From NCBI GenBank assembly GCA_017961575.1, contig JAGCXA010000067.1, positions 1 through 33,103 of the forward strand: DNA of 33,103 nt. The letters run 5' to 3'. The stretch is from Clostridia bacterium. Lineage in GTDB: Bacteria; Bacillota; Clostridia; Oscillospirales; CAG-272. The stretch's first letter is position 1. The number at the start of each line of letters is the position of its first letter. This document shows, piece by piece, positions 23,711-32,374 of the stretch. Made by a program: the position numbers and the translations under genes. Below the pieces are notes generated by a model that was not told the origin of the DNA, searched no databases, and saw nothing but the letters and a program-made list of their open reading frames with translations.

Positions 23711-23749
23711 TTACAATAATATTGTAACATAATCGCCGTTTTTTTGCAA
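23711..23749 (-). promoter_or_regulatory. Promoter and palindromic operator upstream of the AraC-type gene
   Basis: Minus-strand TTGCAA (23749-23744) and TACAAT (23726-23721) are 17 bases apart. The -10 lies inside a perfect 17-bp palindrome TTACAATAATATTGTAA (23711-23727). A protein bound there would cover the -10 and the start, so autoregulation is plausible. The stretch 23750-23890 toward the divergent lipoprotein shows only a weak TTGTGA/GATGAT pair and nothing else. Confidence 0.6.
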
Positions 23750-23890
23750 GAACAAATCAAAACCTTGTGACAAATCGACGAAAGCGGATGATGCGAAAGT
23801 CGGACCGTCCGCCCGCGTCGGTCGCCCCCGGACGATCCGCGGCTGCAAATCGTGAACCTCGATTCTTACCGACGAGAGGAGGATCGGAAG

Positions 23891-24145
23891 ATGAAGCGCC
23901 TTCCCCTGATTATCCCATTGCTCTTGCTCTGCGCCGTGCTGCTCGCGTCCTGCGGAGGCAAAAAGAAGGGCGAGGCGGATCCGACCGCTCTCGTCACGAC
24001 CGCCGCGGCGGCGCAGACCGACGACGCCCCCGCCGAGACCAGGGAGAACGCGAAAGAAGCCGTCGACCCGGCGCAGACCGGCGGAGGCGAAGAGATCCCC
24101 GGAGGGGACGGCGACCCGGCGGACCCGTACACGAAGAATTATTGA
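23891..24145 (+). CDS. Small acidic lipoprotein
   Basis: An 84-residue protein with a hydrophobic signal (MKRLPLIIPLLLLCAVLLAS) and a lipobox ending in Cys21 (LLASCGG). The mature part is only about 60 residues, rich in Ala, Glu, Asp, Thr and Gly without any domain I recognise, probably disordered and displayed on the outer face of the membrane. ATG 23891 is chosen for its GAGGAGGA site and because the signal starts there; the frame extends 13 codons upstream. It is the first gene divergent from the AraC-type regulator, 81 bases before the large secreted protein. Confidence 0.72.
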   Translation: MKRLPLIIPLLLLCAVLLASCGGKKKGEADPTALVTTAAAAQTDDAPAETRENAKEAVDPAQTGGGEEIPGGDGDPADPYTKNY

Positions 24146-24226
24146 CCCCGGTCGCCCGTTTTCAAAGAGGATCGCCCGCGATCCGTTCTGCCGTATGATA
24201 CAGACCTGCACAAAAAGGAGTCGCAT

Positions 24227-27200
24227 ATGAAAAAAACAATTCGTGTTTTCGGTTTGGCGTTGGCGGTTCTGATGATCCTGCCGATGCTCGCGGCACTGCC
24301 CGTCAAAGTAAACGCGACGGAACCCGCGCCGACCTACGACGCCGCCCACGACGGAGAACTGCTCCGCGCCGTGAACTTCAAATCGGAGGACTGGTACTCC
24401 GATTACGCCGGGGGTATCTCCGGCAGTAACCACGGCGCCGACGTCGCGGTTTCCGACGACGGAACCTCGGTCACGTTTACCGTCCAGAACGCCAATAACA
24501 GGCGCGCGATGTGGGGCGGTTACTACACCGACGCGGCGGACGATTCTCCCGAAGACATCGCGTATCACGAGGCGCTCGGCGCCGCCCTTCCGATGAAGGC
24601 GGGCGTCAAGTACACGATGGTCTTCGACCTCAAACTCGGGAACGACGGCGTTGCCTTCGGAATCTCGGTGGACGGCGAAAACGCCCTGAACATCTGCGGA
24701 AGCGGTCAGACCTATTGGTACGGATGGAATACCCTCCAGGTCAACGCGACGCAGGACGACAACGAAAAATGGAACTACCACTACGCGTCCGGCTCCACCA
24801 AGCGCGACAAGCAGACCTTTGCCGTCGTGCTGGACTACGACGCGAAGACGATGACCCTTTATATCGTAGATACGAGCGACGGTTGCTTCTATCTTTGCAG
24901 ATCGCTCTACTTCGACGGCGCCAAAGTTTGGGATTCCTCCTATCTCAGATGCCGGCTCACCGCCAGACGGATCAGCGGCACGCCGAACTCGTCCTTTACC
25001 GCCGAGGTCTCGAACCTCAACGTCTACAAGGGCAACGCGCTGAAACTGGTGTCGGGCAATTCGTATCAACTGCCCTATTGGTCGCACCCGGACGGCGACG
25101 AACTTCTCGGCGTCAACTTTGAGGATACGACTTTTATGACGCCCGCACTCTCCGAGAACAACAACTACAACGATCTCGGCGTCGCGGTCGACGGCGGCTC
25201 GGTCACTTTCACCTCGCTCGGCACCGATTCCAAGAGAGGCGTCTGGGGCGACACGCTTCCCGCCGATTTCTTCCCGCTTTCCGCCGGGGTGAAATACACC
25301 GTGTATTTCTCGCTTACGATGGACGCCGGGATGAAGTGCGCCTTCTACCCCGACGGCACGCAGGGGATCGCGATCATTCAGAACAGCACCTATACCAAGT
25401 ATCAGAGTTGGGCGACGATGAGCGGCGCCGAAGCCAACTGGGCGAACAAGACCGACTGTAAAAACGGTTTGAAGAATTTTGCCGTCACGCTGGATTACGA
25501 TACGGGGACGCTCACCCTGTACGGAGAAAACCGCAACGGACTCTATTCCTATATCAACCAAGCCACGGGACTGACCTTCGGTGGCGACGCGCTGGGCGTT
25601 TACTTCTTCGCGGGCAATACCGAGGACGGCACCGTCACCGTGTCGGACGTCTCGATCGAGAAGGGGCTGACCGTCCCGATCCTCGACGCGGGCGCGATCG
25701 GCTACACCGCCTATCAGGCGGCGGCGGACAATTCCCTGCTCCGCACCGTGAACTTCAAGCAGGACGGCTTTAACCCCGCGTTCGCGGACAACAACAACAA
25801 GGGCGCCGACGTCGAGGTATCAAACGACGGGACGACCGTCACGTTCACCGTCCAGAACGCGAACAACAAGCGCGCAATGTGGGGCGATTACCTGGTCGAC
25901 GCGCTGCCCCTCTACGGCGGCGCAAATGCGCAGAACGGCGTGCAGTATACTTTTATGTATGACGTGATCCTCGGCAACGAGAACGTCGGTTTCGGTCTCC
26001 AAGTCGACGGGAACAACGCCCTCGTGGTCGACGGCGCCGGCAACGTCCTGTGGTACGAATGGAACACGAAAAAGGTCAGCGCGTCCGCGGAAGAGAGCAA
26101 GAACTGGATCAACCATACCGACGTTGCCCCGACCGCGAAGCAGACCTTCACCGTGACGATGGACTACAACGCCAACAACTTCACCCTCTACGTCAAGCGG
26201 TCGAACGGTACCTTTGAAAAGGTGAGATCAATGACCTACAACAACTGCGACTGGGCGGGTTCGCGCGTCAGACCGCGGTTCTATATCAGAACGATCGACA
26301 CGGGGATCGCTCCCGACGCGACCTACACCGCCGCCGTCTCGAACCTGAGAATCTTCAAAGGCACCGACTTTTCGGATCTCTACGTCCTGCAAAACGCCTC
26401 CGGCGCGGCGGTTCGTCTGAACACCCCGACGGGACTCCGCTTCACGGGTCTGATCGGTAAAGGATTGCTGAACGAACTGAAAGCCGAATACGGAGAGGCG
26501 AACGTCAAGGTCGGTATGCTGATCACCCCGACCGATTACCTGACCGCCAATTCGCTTGCCTTCACCAAAGAGGCGCTCGACGCCTGCGGCGCGCTTCCCG
26601 CCGGGAAGAAATACGTCAAGATCACGGCGTCGACCATCCTCGAAAGCGACGACGGATGTGCCTACAAGATCAACTGCGTGCTCGCCAACGTGCGGGAGGC
26701 CAACTACGACCGCAACTTCTCCGCCGTGACCTTCGTGGAGATCAACGGGTCCACCTACCTGTACGGCGACTACTCCGAAGCCGCGAACTCCCGTTCGATC
26801 ACCTTCGTCGCGGAGGCGGCGCTGTCCGACGTCTCCGACGTGCAGACGGGCGAATACCAGTACGCCGTCGACGGCAAGTACAGTCCCTACACGTCGGCGC
26901 AGCGCGCGCTGCTCGTCGGATTCCGCTGCCCGAACTACATCTCCGTGATGAATTACAACATTGAAGAGATCGAGGGCAACGACGACCAGAGCAGAACCCC
27001 CGCGAAGGCGGTTCAGACCATTCTGGACCTTTCCCCCGACATCGTGGGGTTGCAGGAGGTTGACGAGGAGTGGAACCTCTCCGATCTGACGTCAAACGGC
27101 TACGGAAGAGTTCAGGGCGACACGAACCGCGATATGTGGACGGAACTCTACTACAAAACCGCGAAGTTCAACAAACTGAACAGCGGATACAAGCGCTATT

Positions 27201-27760
27201 CGGCGCTCGAATCCGAGTTCCCCGGCGTCGATAAAAACGGCGCCGACACGGGTCGGGACAAACTCGGCAGAATGTTCACCTGGGCGCGGCTTGAAGAAAA
27301 AGCGTCGGGCAAGATCGTTCTCGCGATCACAACGCACCTGCATTATCGGCAGAACAAGGACGACACCGCGTCCACCGAGCCGAACTCTCTGGTTCGCGAG
27401 TACGAGGTACGCCTGCTGCTCGCGTGGATCGAGGCGCAGGTTTTCAATTACGACTGCGTCGTGATTACGGGCGATATGAACGCGCATTGCCTGTCGGGAC
27501 TCGGCAGGAACGTCATCAACGTCTACAAGGACGGCGGCTACGACATCACCCGCGACACCGCGGAGGTCAAAGGAGACACCGACGGAACGCTCGCAAACAG
27601 CGGCCGCACGACCCGTCCCGAGTGGATCTTCGACTATATCCTGACCCGCGGCAGCGTCGAAACCGTGTATTTCACCGTCGTCGACAACAAAATCGACAAA
27701 AACGGCACGGCATACCCGTCCGACCACCTGCCGGTCTTGGCAAGAATTCTCGTCCATTGA
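24227..27760 (+). CDS. Large secreted protein: three jelly-roll-like modules, GLRF-type domain, C-terminal EEP domain
   Basis: A 1177-residue exported protein. Residues 1-31 are a signal peptide (KKTIRVFGLALAVLMILPML, cleavage near VNA-TE). Three related modules follow at about 42-285, 288-488 and 495-715, each opening with LL-x-x-NF, then VTFTVQ- and MWG-type segments, and holding YDAKTMTLY-like strands typical of LamG/concanavalin-like folds. Residues about 718-900 contain TPTGLRFTGLIG, a domain seen in clostridial surface proteins. Residues about 903-1177 are an endonuclease/exonuclease/phosphatase domain with its key residues intact: Asn911, Glu944, His1037, Asp1083 and Asn1085 in GDMNAH, SDH at 1165-1167. 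Nuclease, sphingomyelinase-like or other phosphodiesterase activity are all possible. AAGGAG precedes the ATG. The modules probably bind glycans or host polymers; inferred. Confidence 0.85.
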   Translation: MKKTIRVFGLALAVLMILPMLAALPVKVNATEPAPTYDAAHDGELLRAVNFKSEDWYSDYAGGISGSNHGADVAVSDDGTSVTFTVQNANNRRAMWGGYYTDAADDSPEDIAYHEALGAALPMKAGVKYTMVFDLKLGNDGVAFGISVDGENALNICGSGQTYWYGWNTLQVNATQDDNEKWNYHYASGSTKRDKQTFAVVLDYDAKTMTLYIVDTSDGCFYLCRSLYFDGAKVWDSSYLRCRLTARRISGTPNSSFTAEVSNLNVYKGNALKLVSGNSYQLPYWSHPDGDELLGVNFEDTTFMTPALSENNNYNDLGVAVDGGSVTFTSLGTDSKRGVWGDTLPADFFPLSAGVKYTVYFSLTMDAGMKCAFYPDGTQGIAIIQNSTYTKYQSWATMSGAEANWANKTDCKNGLKNFAVTLDYDTGTLTLYGENRNGLYSYINQATGLTFGGDALGVYFFAGNTEDGTVTVSDVSIEKGLTVPILDAGAIGYTAYQAAADNSLLRTVNFKQDGFNPAFADNNNKGADVEVSNDGTTVTFTVQNANNKRAMWGDYLVDALPLYGGANAQNGVQYTFMYDVILGNENVGFGLQVDGNNALVVDGAGNVLWYEWNTKKVSASAEESKNWINHTDVAPTAKQTFTVTMDYNANNFTLYVKRSNGTFEKVRSMTYNNCDWAGSRVRPRFYIRTIDTGIAPDATYTAAVSNLRIFKGTDFSDLYVLQNASGAAVRLNTPTGLRFTGLIGKGLLNELKAEYGEANVKVGMLITPTDYLTANSLAFTKEALDACGALPAGKKYVKITASTILESDDGCAYKINCVLANVREANYDRNFSAVTFVEINGSTYLYGDYSEAANSRSITFVAEAALSDVSDVQTGEYQYAVDGKYSPYTSAQRALLVGFRCPNYISVMNYNIEEIEGNDDQSRTPAKAVQTILDLSPDIVGLQEVDEEWNLSDLTSNGYGRVQGDTNRDMWTELYYKTAKFNKLNSGYKRYSALESEFPGVDKNGADTGRDKLGRMFTWARLEEKASGKIVLAITTHLHYRQNKDDTASTEPNSLVREYEVRLLLAWIEAQVFNYDCVVITGDMNAHCLSGLGRNVINVYKDGGYDITRDTAEVKGDTDGTLANSGRTTRPEWIFDYILTRGSVETVYFTVVDNKIDKNGTAYPSDHLPVLARILVH

Positions 27761-27781
27761 CCGGAGTAAGGAGATAAAAAG

Positions 27782-27907
27782 ATGAAAGAAGAGAAAATGT
27801 TTTATCTTCCCCCCGAGATCGAGATCATCCCCCTGAACGCGGGAGATCTGCTTACGACGTCGGGCAGCGACTCCTTCGACAACTGGTCTGACGATATTTT
27901 CAGTTAA
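27782..27907 (+). CDS. 41-residue acidic peptide, candidate modified-peptide precursor
   Basis: A short gene 22 bases after the first EEP protein, with an ideal AAGGAG (27768-27773) eight bases before its ATG. The product begins MKEEKMFYLPPEIEIIPL, continues NAGDLLTTSG and ends SDSFDNWSDDIFS. It has no signal peptide or Cys. The N-terminal part with alternating hydrophobic residues and the TTSG junction resembles a class of small clostridial peptides whose start (Y-x-P-E-x-E-I) is conserved and whose tail varies, as I recall them; none has a function known to me. The layout of leader-like half and Ser/Asp/Phe/Trp-rich half suits a RiPP precursor, and a PqqD gene lies 4.2 kb away. Existence is well supported by the ribosome site; function is speculative. 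Confidence 0.65.
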   Translation: MKEEKMFYLPPEIEIIPLNAGDLLTTSGSDSFDNWSDDIFS

Positions 27908-27936
27908 TCCTACCTCTGATCCAAAACCTTTTCCCA

Positions 27937-27964
27937 ACCGCCTACGGGTTTTCCCGCGGGCGGT
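27937..27964 (+). other. Hairpin after the small peptide gene
   Basis: ACCGCC/GGCGGT outer stem and CGGG/CCCG inner stem around a TTTT loop. No U-run follows, so termination is uncertain. It separates the peptide gene from the second EEP gene. Confidence 0.45.
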
Positions 27965-28027
27965 CAGGGCGGAGTCCGATTCCCGACTTTTCCTCTCGGC
28001 ACCGCGTTTTTCCCCCGCACAGTCGTC

Positions 28028-28066
28028 AAAAAACCGCAAAAAAACCGATAAAAAACCGATTATCAT
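28028..28066 (+). promoter_or_regulatory. Phased A-tracts and possible -10 before the second EEP gene
   Basis: Three A-tracts (28028-28033, 28038-28044, 28050-28055) have centres about 11 bases apart, the helical repeat, each followed by CCG. TATCAT at 28061-28066 could be a -10. No consensus -35 is seen, so the curved A-tracts may compensate. This is a weak promoter call. Confidence 0.4.
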
Positions 28067-28103
28067 AGAAGGCAACGGTGACTATTCTGCAAAGGAGAGA
28101 CCC

Positions 28104-31100
28104 ATGAAAAAGGCGATTCGGTTTTTCAGTTTGGCATTGGCGCTCCTGATGCTCCTGCCGATGCTCTCGGTGTTCCCGATCAAAGTCCGCGCGACGGAAC
28201 AGACCTACGACGCGTCCCGCGACGGAGAACTGCTCCGCACCGTCAATTTCGCGGCGGACGAGTGGAAACAAAGTTTTTACGATAACAACAACTGCGACGC
28301 GGTCGCCGCCGTTTCCGACGACGGCGCCTCGGTCGGATTCACGGTCACGTCCAACCTGTACAAACGCGCTATCTGGGGCGGCTTCTACCCCGGCGCCGGC
28401 GTGGACGTCGACGAATATGAAGAGGTGCTCGGCGAGGCGCTCCCGATGGAGCCCGGCGCGAAATACACGATGACCTTCGACCTGACGCTCGCACATGACA
28501 ACGTCTCGTTCGGGATCATGGTCGACGGCAACAACGCCCTCTCCATCCGGGGGAACGGGCAATCCCGCTGGTATGAATGGAATACCGTCCGCGTCGACAA
28601 CACCTCCGTCGAGAACGAAAAATGGACGGAGCACATCGCAAACGGAACTTCGAGACGCGATACCCACACCTTCGCCGTAACGGTGGACTACGACGCGAAG
28701 ACGATGGCGCTCTACGTTCTGGACGAGAACGACGGACGCTTCTACTTCTGCCGGTCGATGACCTACGACGGCTCCGGCGTATGGGATTCCGACTATTTCA
28801 GATGTCGCTTTTCGGTCAGATCCATCGGCGGCACCCCGGACGAAACCTACACCGCCGAGATCGCGAACCTGAACATATACAAGGGGAACGCGCTGAGCCC
28901 GCTGTTCGGGAACGGGTATCAGTTCGCCTACTGGTCGCGCGACGACGGCGACAAACTGCTCGACGTAAACTTCAAATCCGAAGACTGGCGCAGACAATTT
29001 GCGACGGAAAATAACCAAGGCGCCGACGTGACGATCTCCGAGAGCGGATCCGCGGTTTTCATGCGGGTCTTGGACGAAAGTTACAAGCGCGCTATGTGGG
29101 GCGGCTTCTATCCCGGCGAAGGCGTAGACGTGGACGAATTTGAAGAAGGGCTCGGCAGAGCGCTCCCGATGGAAACCGGCGCGAAGTATACGATGATCTT
29201 CGACTTGACGCTCGGGGACAACCGCGTCGCCGTCGGCGTCCAGGTCGACGGTCGAAACACACTCCTGATCGAAGGGAACGGGCAATCCTTCTGGTACGGA
29301 TGGAACACGATCTGCGTCGACGCAACGCAGAACGGCAACGAGAAATGGGATCAACACATCGCAAACGGAACGACGAGACGCGATCAGCACACCTTTGCCG
29401 TAACGGTCGATTACGACACGAAGACCATGGCGCTCTACGTTCTGGACGAGAACGACGGATGCTTCTACTTCTGCCGCTCGATGACCTACAACGGCGCGGA
29501 CGTCTGGGATTCCGACTATTTCAGATGCCGTCTCTACGCCAGATCCATGTACGGCACCCCGACTGAGGAAACCACCGCCCGGGTCGCAAACTTGCAGATC
29601 TACAAGGGCGACGCCCTAAACCACCTGTGGAACGGCGTGTACGCGCTGCCGTACGATGATCACGCGGACGGCGACGCGTTGCTGAAAGCGAACTTCAACG
29701 CCGACGGTTGGAAACAAAGTTTTTACGATGGCAACGACTCCAATCACGATGCGGTCGCCGCCGTTTCCGGCGACGGCGCCTCGGTCGGATTCACGGTCAC
29801 GTCCAACCTGTACAAACGCGCCATCTGGGGCGGCTTCTATTCGGGCGAGCCCGACGGATCCCCGGCGGATCTCGCCTACGAAGAGACGCTCGGCGCCACA
29901 CTCCCGATGAAGCCCGGCGCGAAATATACGATGACCTTTGATCTGACGCTCGGGGACGACCGCGTCGCTTTCGGCGTTCAGGTCGACGGCAGGAACACGC
30001 TCCTGATCGAAGGGAACGGGCAATCCTTCTGGTACGGGTGGAACACGATCTGCATCGACGCTACGCAGAATGGCAACGAGAAATGGAGTCAACACATCGC
30101 CGTCAGAACTTCGAAACGCGATACCCACACCTTCGCCGTGACGGTCGATTACGACACGAAGACCATGGCGCTCTACGTTCTGGACGAGAACGACGGACGC
30201 TTCTACTTCTGCCGCTCGATGACCTACGACGGCGCGGACGTCTGGAATTCCGACTATTTCAGATGCCGTTTCTACGTCAGATCCATGTACGGCACCCCGA
30301 CAGCGAATACCACCGCCACCGTTTCGGATCTGACGATCTATAAAGGCGCCGACTTCTTCCGGACCGCGAACTTCTCCGTGATGAGTTACAACGTCGAGGT
30401 ATACAACAACGGCTTGGGGGACAGGACCCACAAAAAGGTGCTGAACACCGTGCTCTGCGAGGCGCCCGACGTCGTGGGGTTCCAGGAGGTCGACGCCGGA
30501 TGGAATTCGCTGCTTTCGACCTTCGCAACGGTCGGCGGCTACACCCGGCTGACGGGAGAGTATACCGGCAAGTACGAGTTCGAGAAGAACGAGATCTTCT
30601 ACAAGACGAGCAAATTCAACCTGGTCTCCGAGGGGACCAAAACCTTCCGGCAGACCGCTTCCGAACTCTCCGTCCCCAACGACGAGGACGCGAATCCGGA
30701 CATCTCTAATATTGATCGCATCTTTCACTACGCCGTTCTGCAAGAGAAATCAAGCGGGAAAAAGATTCTCGTCGTCAATACCCACCTGCACTACGGCGGC
30801 ACCGGCGACGGGCACGAAGAGGACGACAAACTCCGCCGCTATGAGATCCGCACGCTGCTCAAGTGGCTCGAAACGCAGTCGACGGCATATCCCGACCAGA
30901 TCGTGATGGGCGATATGAACTCGCATTATAAGGGCGGTCAGGGCAAGGTCAATATGACGGTTTTCGAGGACGACGGTTTTGAGATGACCTGCAAAGAAGC
31001 GAACGTCAAGGGCGACGTCGGCGGAACGAAGGTCGGGTCCGCTCGCACTGTACGGGACCCCTGGGTTTTCGACTACGTCCTGACCAAAGGAAACGTCGGA

Positions 31101-31199
31101 ACAGCGTACTACACGGTGGTGAACAATAAGATCGACAACGGCGGAACGTCCTATCCGTCCGACCATCTGCCTGTTTTGACGAAACTCATCGTAAACTGA
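28104..31199 (+). CDS. Large secreted protein: three jelly-roll-like modules and C-terminal EEP domain
   Basis: A 1031-residue paralogue of the protein at 24227, with nearly the same signal peptide (KKAIRFFSLALALLMLLPML, then RATE). Three modules of about 235 residues (about 37-270, 272-508, 510-752) share the openings LLRTVNF, LLDVNF and LLKANF and the YKRA(I/M)WGGFY segment. The GLRF-type domain of the first paralogue is missing. The EEP domain (about 756-1031) keeps Asn763, Glu795, His894, Asp937 and Asn939 in GDMNSH, and SDH at 1019-1021, so it is probably an active phosphodiesterase or nuclease outside the cell. Modules 1, 2 and 3 share long almost identical DNA segments, a sign of recent internal duplication. 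Ribosome site AAGGAGAG before ATG 28104; strong terminator after the stop. Confidence 0.87.
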   Translation: MKKAIRFFSLALALLMLLPMLSVFPIKVRATEQTYDASRDGELLRTVNFAADEWKQSFYDNNNCDAVAAVSDDGASVGFTVTSNLYKRAIWGGFYPGAGVDVDEYEEVLGEALPMEPGAKYTMTFDLTLAHDNVSFGIMVDGNNALSIRGNGQSRWYEWNTVRVDNTSVENEKWTEHIANGTSRRDTHTFAVTVDYDAKTMALYVLDENDGRFYFCRSMTYDGSGVWDSDYFRCRFSVRSIGGTPDETYTAEIANLNIYKGNALSPLFGNGYQFAYWSRDDGDKLLDVNFKSEDWRRQFATENNQGADVTISESGSAVFMRVLDESYKRAMWGGFYPGEGVDVDEFEEGLGRALPMETGAKYTMIFDLTLGDNRVAVGVQVDGRNTLLIEGNGQSFWYGWNTICVDATQNGNEKWDQHIANGTTRRDQHTFAVTVDYDTKTMALYVLDENDGCFYFCRSMTYNGADVWDSDYFRCRLYARSMYGTPTEETTARVANLQIYKGDALNHLWNGVYALPYDDHADGDALLKANFNADGWKQSFYDGNDSNHDAVAAVSGDGASVGFTVTSNLYKRAIWGGFYSGEPDGSPADLAYEETLGATLPMKPGAKYTMTFDLTLGDDRVAFGVQVDGRNTLLIEGNGQSFWYGWNTICIDATQNGNEKWSQHIAVRTSKRDTHTFAVTVDYDTKTMALYVLDENDGRFYFCRSMTYDGADVWNSDYFRCRFYVRSMYGTPTANTTATVSDLTIYKGADFFRTANFSVMSYNVEVYNNGLGDRTHKKVLNTVLCEAPDVVGFQEVDAGWNSLLSTFATVGGYTRLTGEYTGKYEFEKNEIFYKTSKFNLVSEGTKTFRQTASELSVPNDEDANPDISNIDRIFHYAVLQEKSSGKKILVVNTHLHYGGTGDGHEEDDKLRRYEIRTLLKWLETQSTAYPDQIVMGDMNSHYKGGQGKVNMTVFEDDGFEMTCKEANVKGDVGGTKVGSARTVRDPWVFDYVLTKGNVGTAYYTVVNNKIDNGGTSYPSDHLPVLTKLIVN

Positions 31200-31230
31200 C
31201 CGGAACGCAACACACCTTTCATCCTTCGCG

Positions 31231-31265
31231 CGGCGCGGCGCCCCGTGCGGCGCCGCGCCGTTTTT
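31231..31265 (+). terminator. Rho-independent terminator of the second EEP gene
   Basis: A perfect 12-bp GC stem (31231-31242 with 31249-31260) with a 6-base loop is followed by TTTTT at 31261-31265, about 30 bases after the stop. Confidence 0.93.
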
Positions 31266-31289
31266 CGGTTTTCTCCGAGGGATCGCGAC

Positions 31290-31319
31290 TTGACAGGAGC
31301 GGGAAATCCGTGTTATAAT
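31290..31319 (+). promoter_or_regulatory. Sigma-A promoter of the HPrK-like/PqqD/S26 operon
   Basis: TTGACA at 31290-31295 and TATAAT at 31314-31319, both perfect, have an 18-base spacer. With the upstream terminator this makes the three following genes a separate transcription unit. Confidence 0.88.
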
Positions 31320-31360
31320 GGAAGTGGAAAAAGCGCAACGGAACGGAGGGAAAACGGACT

Positions 31361-32074
31361 ATGCTGATCGTCGGGATCGCCGGTCTTGTGATCGGGATCG
31401 AACATCGCTATCCTTACCTCGAAAAGCATTGCGCCGCCTACCGGACCGAGGGGACGCCCGATTTCACCGTCTCGGTCACGGACGAGATGATCGAAACCGA
31501 AAAGCAAAAAGCCGTCGAGATCCCCGCGGGCGCCGACGACGGCTACTTCGAGAGTCTTTGCGCCGCGCGAGAGATCGCGCATCGGCTTCCCTCCTATTCG
31601 GCGTTCCTGTTTCACGCCGCGGTGATCGAATACGGGGGCGAGGCGATCGCCTTCACCGCGCCGAGCGGCACGGGCAAAAGCACGCACATCAAGAACTGGC
31701 GCCGCGCCTTCGGGCGAGAGGTCGGGATCGTCAACGGCGACAAACCGATCCTGCGGTTTTCCCGCGACGGCAAACTCGTCGCTTACGGAACGCCGTGGTC
31801 GGGCAAAGAGGGATGGAGCCGGAACGTCGGCGTCCCGCTCCGCGCGATCGTGTTCCTCGAACGCGGGAAAGAGGATCGGATCACCCCGCTCTCCCCTTCC
31901 GACGCCGCGCTTCCCTTAATGAATCAGATTTTGCTTGAAAGCGACCCGGAAACGGTCGGAGCGACGCTTTCGCTCGCCGACCGGATGCTCGCGACGGTCG
32001 GACTGTTCCGGCTCGCCTGCACGCCCGACGTCGCCTCCGCCGTCGTCGCGAAAAGCGGGATCTTCGGAGAATAA
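31361..32074 (+). CDS. HPr-kinase-like P-loop protein
   Basis: A 237-residue protein with the fold signature of the HPr kinase / PEP-carboxykinase-like group. After an N-terminal part of about 80 residues comes LFHAAVIEYGGEAIAFTAPS, with the P-loop PSGTGKST at 101-108, then the VNGDKPILR strand and the TPWSGKEG loop. True HPr(Ser) kinase/phosphorylase is longer and has a distinct N-terminal domain; this shorter type occurs beside PqqD-like genes and in some lasso-peptide clusters, where a relative phosphorylates the peptide. That makes a peptide or small-molecule kinase the best guess; HPr itself is unlikely. ATG 31361 with GGAGGG upstream. First gene of a three-gene operon, 33 bases before the PqqD gene. 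Confidence 0.82.
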   Translation: MLIVGIAGLVIGIEHRYPYLEKHCAAYRTEGTPDFTVSVTDEMIETEKQKAVEIPAGADDGYFESLCAAREIAHRLPSYSAFLFHAAVIEYGGEAIAFTAPSGTGKSTHIKNWRRAFGREVGIVNGDKPILRFSRDGKLVAYGTPWSGKEGWSRNVGVPLRAIVFLERGKEDRITPLSPSDAALPLMNQILLESDPETVGATLSLADRMLATVGLFRLACTPDVASAVVAKSGIFGE

Positions 32075-32107
32075 GACGGTCGCACGCCGTCGGGAAAGGA
32101 CAGAACT

Positions 32108-32374
32108 ATGAGAATCGTACCCGGTTTCGTCGTCCGCGAGGTGGGGGGAAAAACCTTCGCCGTCGCGACCGGCGCGCTTGCCAAGAAGTTTCACGGGATG
32201 ATCACGCTCGCCGGCTCCGGCAAGGAGATCTGGGAGACGTTGCAGGAAGATACGACGGAGGATCAGATCGTCGATAAACTGCTCGCGGTCTACGACGTGG
32301 ACCGGGAAACCGCCGCGCGCGACGTTTCGGGCTTCGTCGCCCGGCTCCGGGAAGCGGGGTTGCTCCTTGACTGA
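32108..32374 (+). CDS. PqqD-family protein (RiPP recognition element fold)
   Basis: An 88-residue protein of the PqqD family, whose winged-helix fold binds leader peptides of ribosomal peptide precursors (RRE). Visible features are an N-terminal beta region (VPGFVVREVGGKTFAVATG), the segment MITLAGSGKEIWETLQ, which corresponds to the conserved (L/N)-x-xG-x-xIWxxL block, EDQIVDKLLAVYDV, and the helical end DVSGFVARLREAGLL. It is a stand-alone domain of the usual size. GGAAAGGAC precedes ATG 32108. It overlaps the peptidase gene by eight bases. The likely role is to present a substrate to the kinase-like protein and the peptidase; inferred from family and neighbours. Confidence 0.85.
   Translation: MRIVPGFVVREVGGKTFAVATGALAKKFHGMITLAGSGKEIWETLQEDTTEDQIVDKLLAVYDVDRETAARDVSGFVARLREAGLLLD

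Noticed and set aside
31361..32074. Genuine HPr kinase/phosphorylase (hprK)
   Set aside because: Too short, lacks the N-terminal domain and the HprK signature after the P-loop, and neighbours are PqqD and S26 genes rather than lgt or PTS genes.
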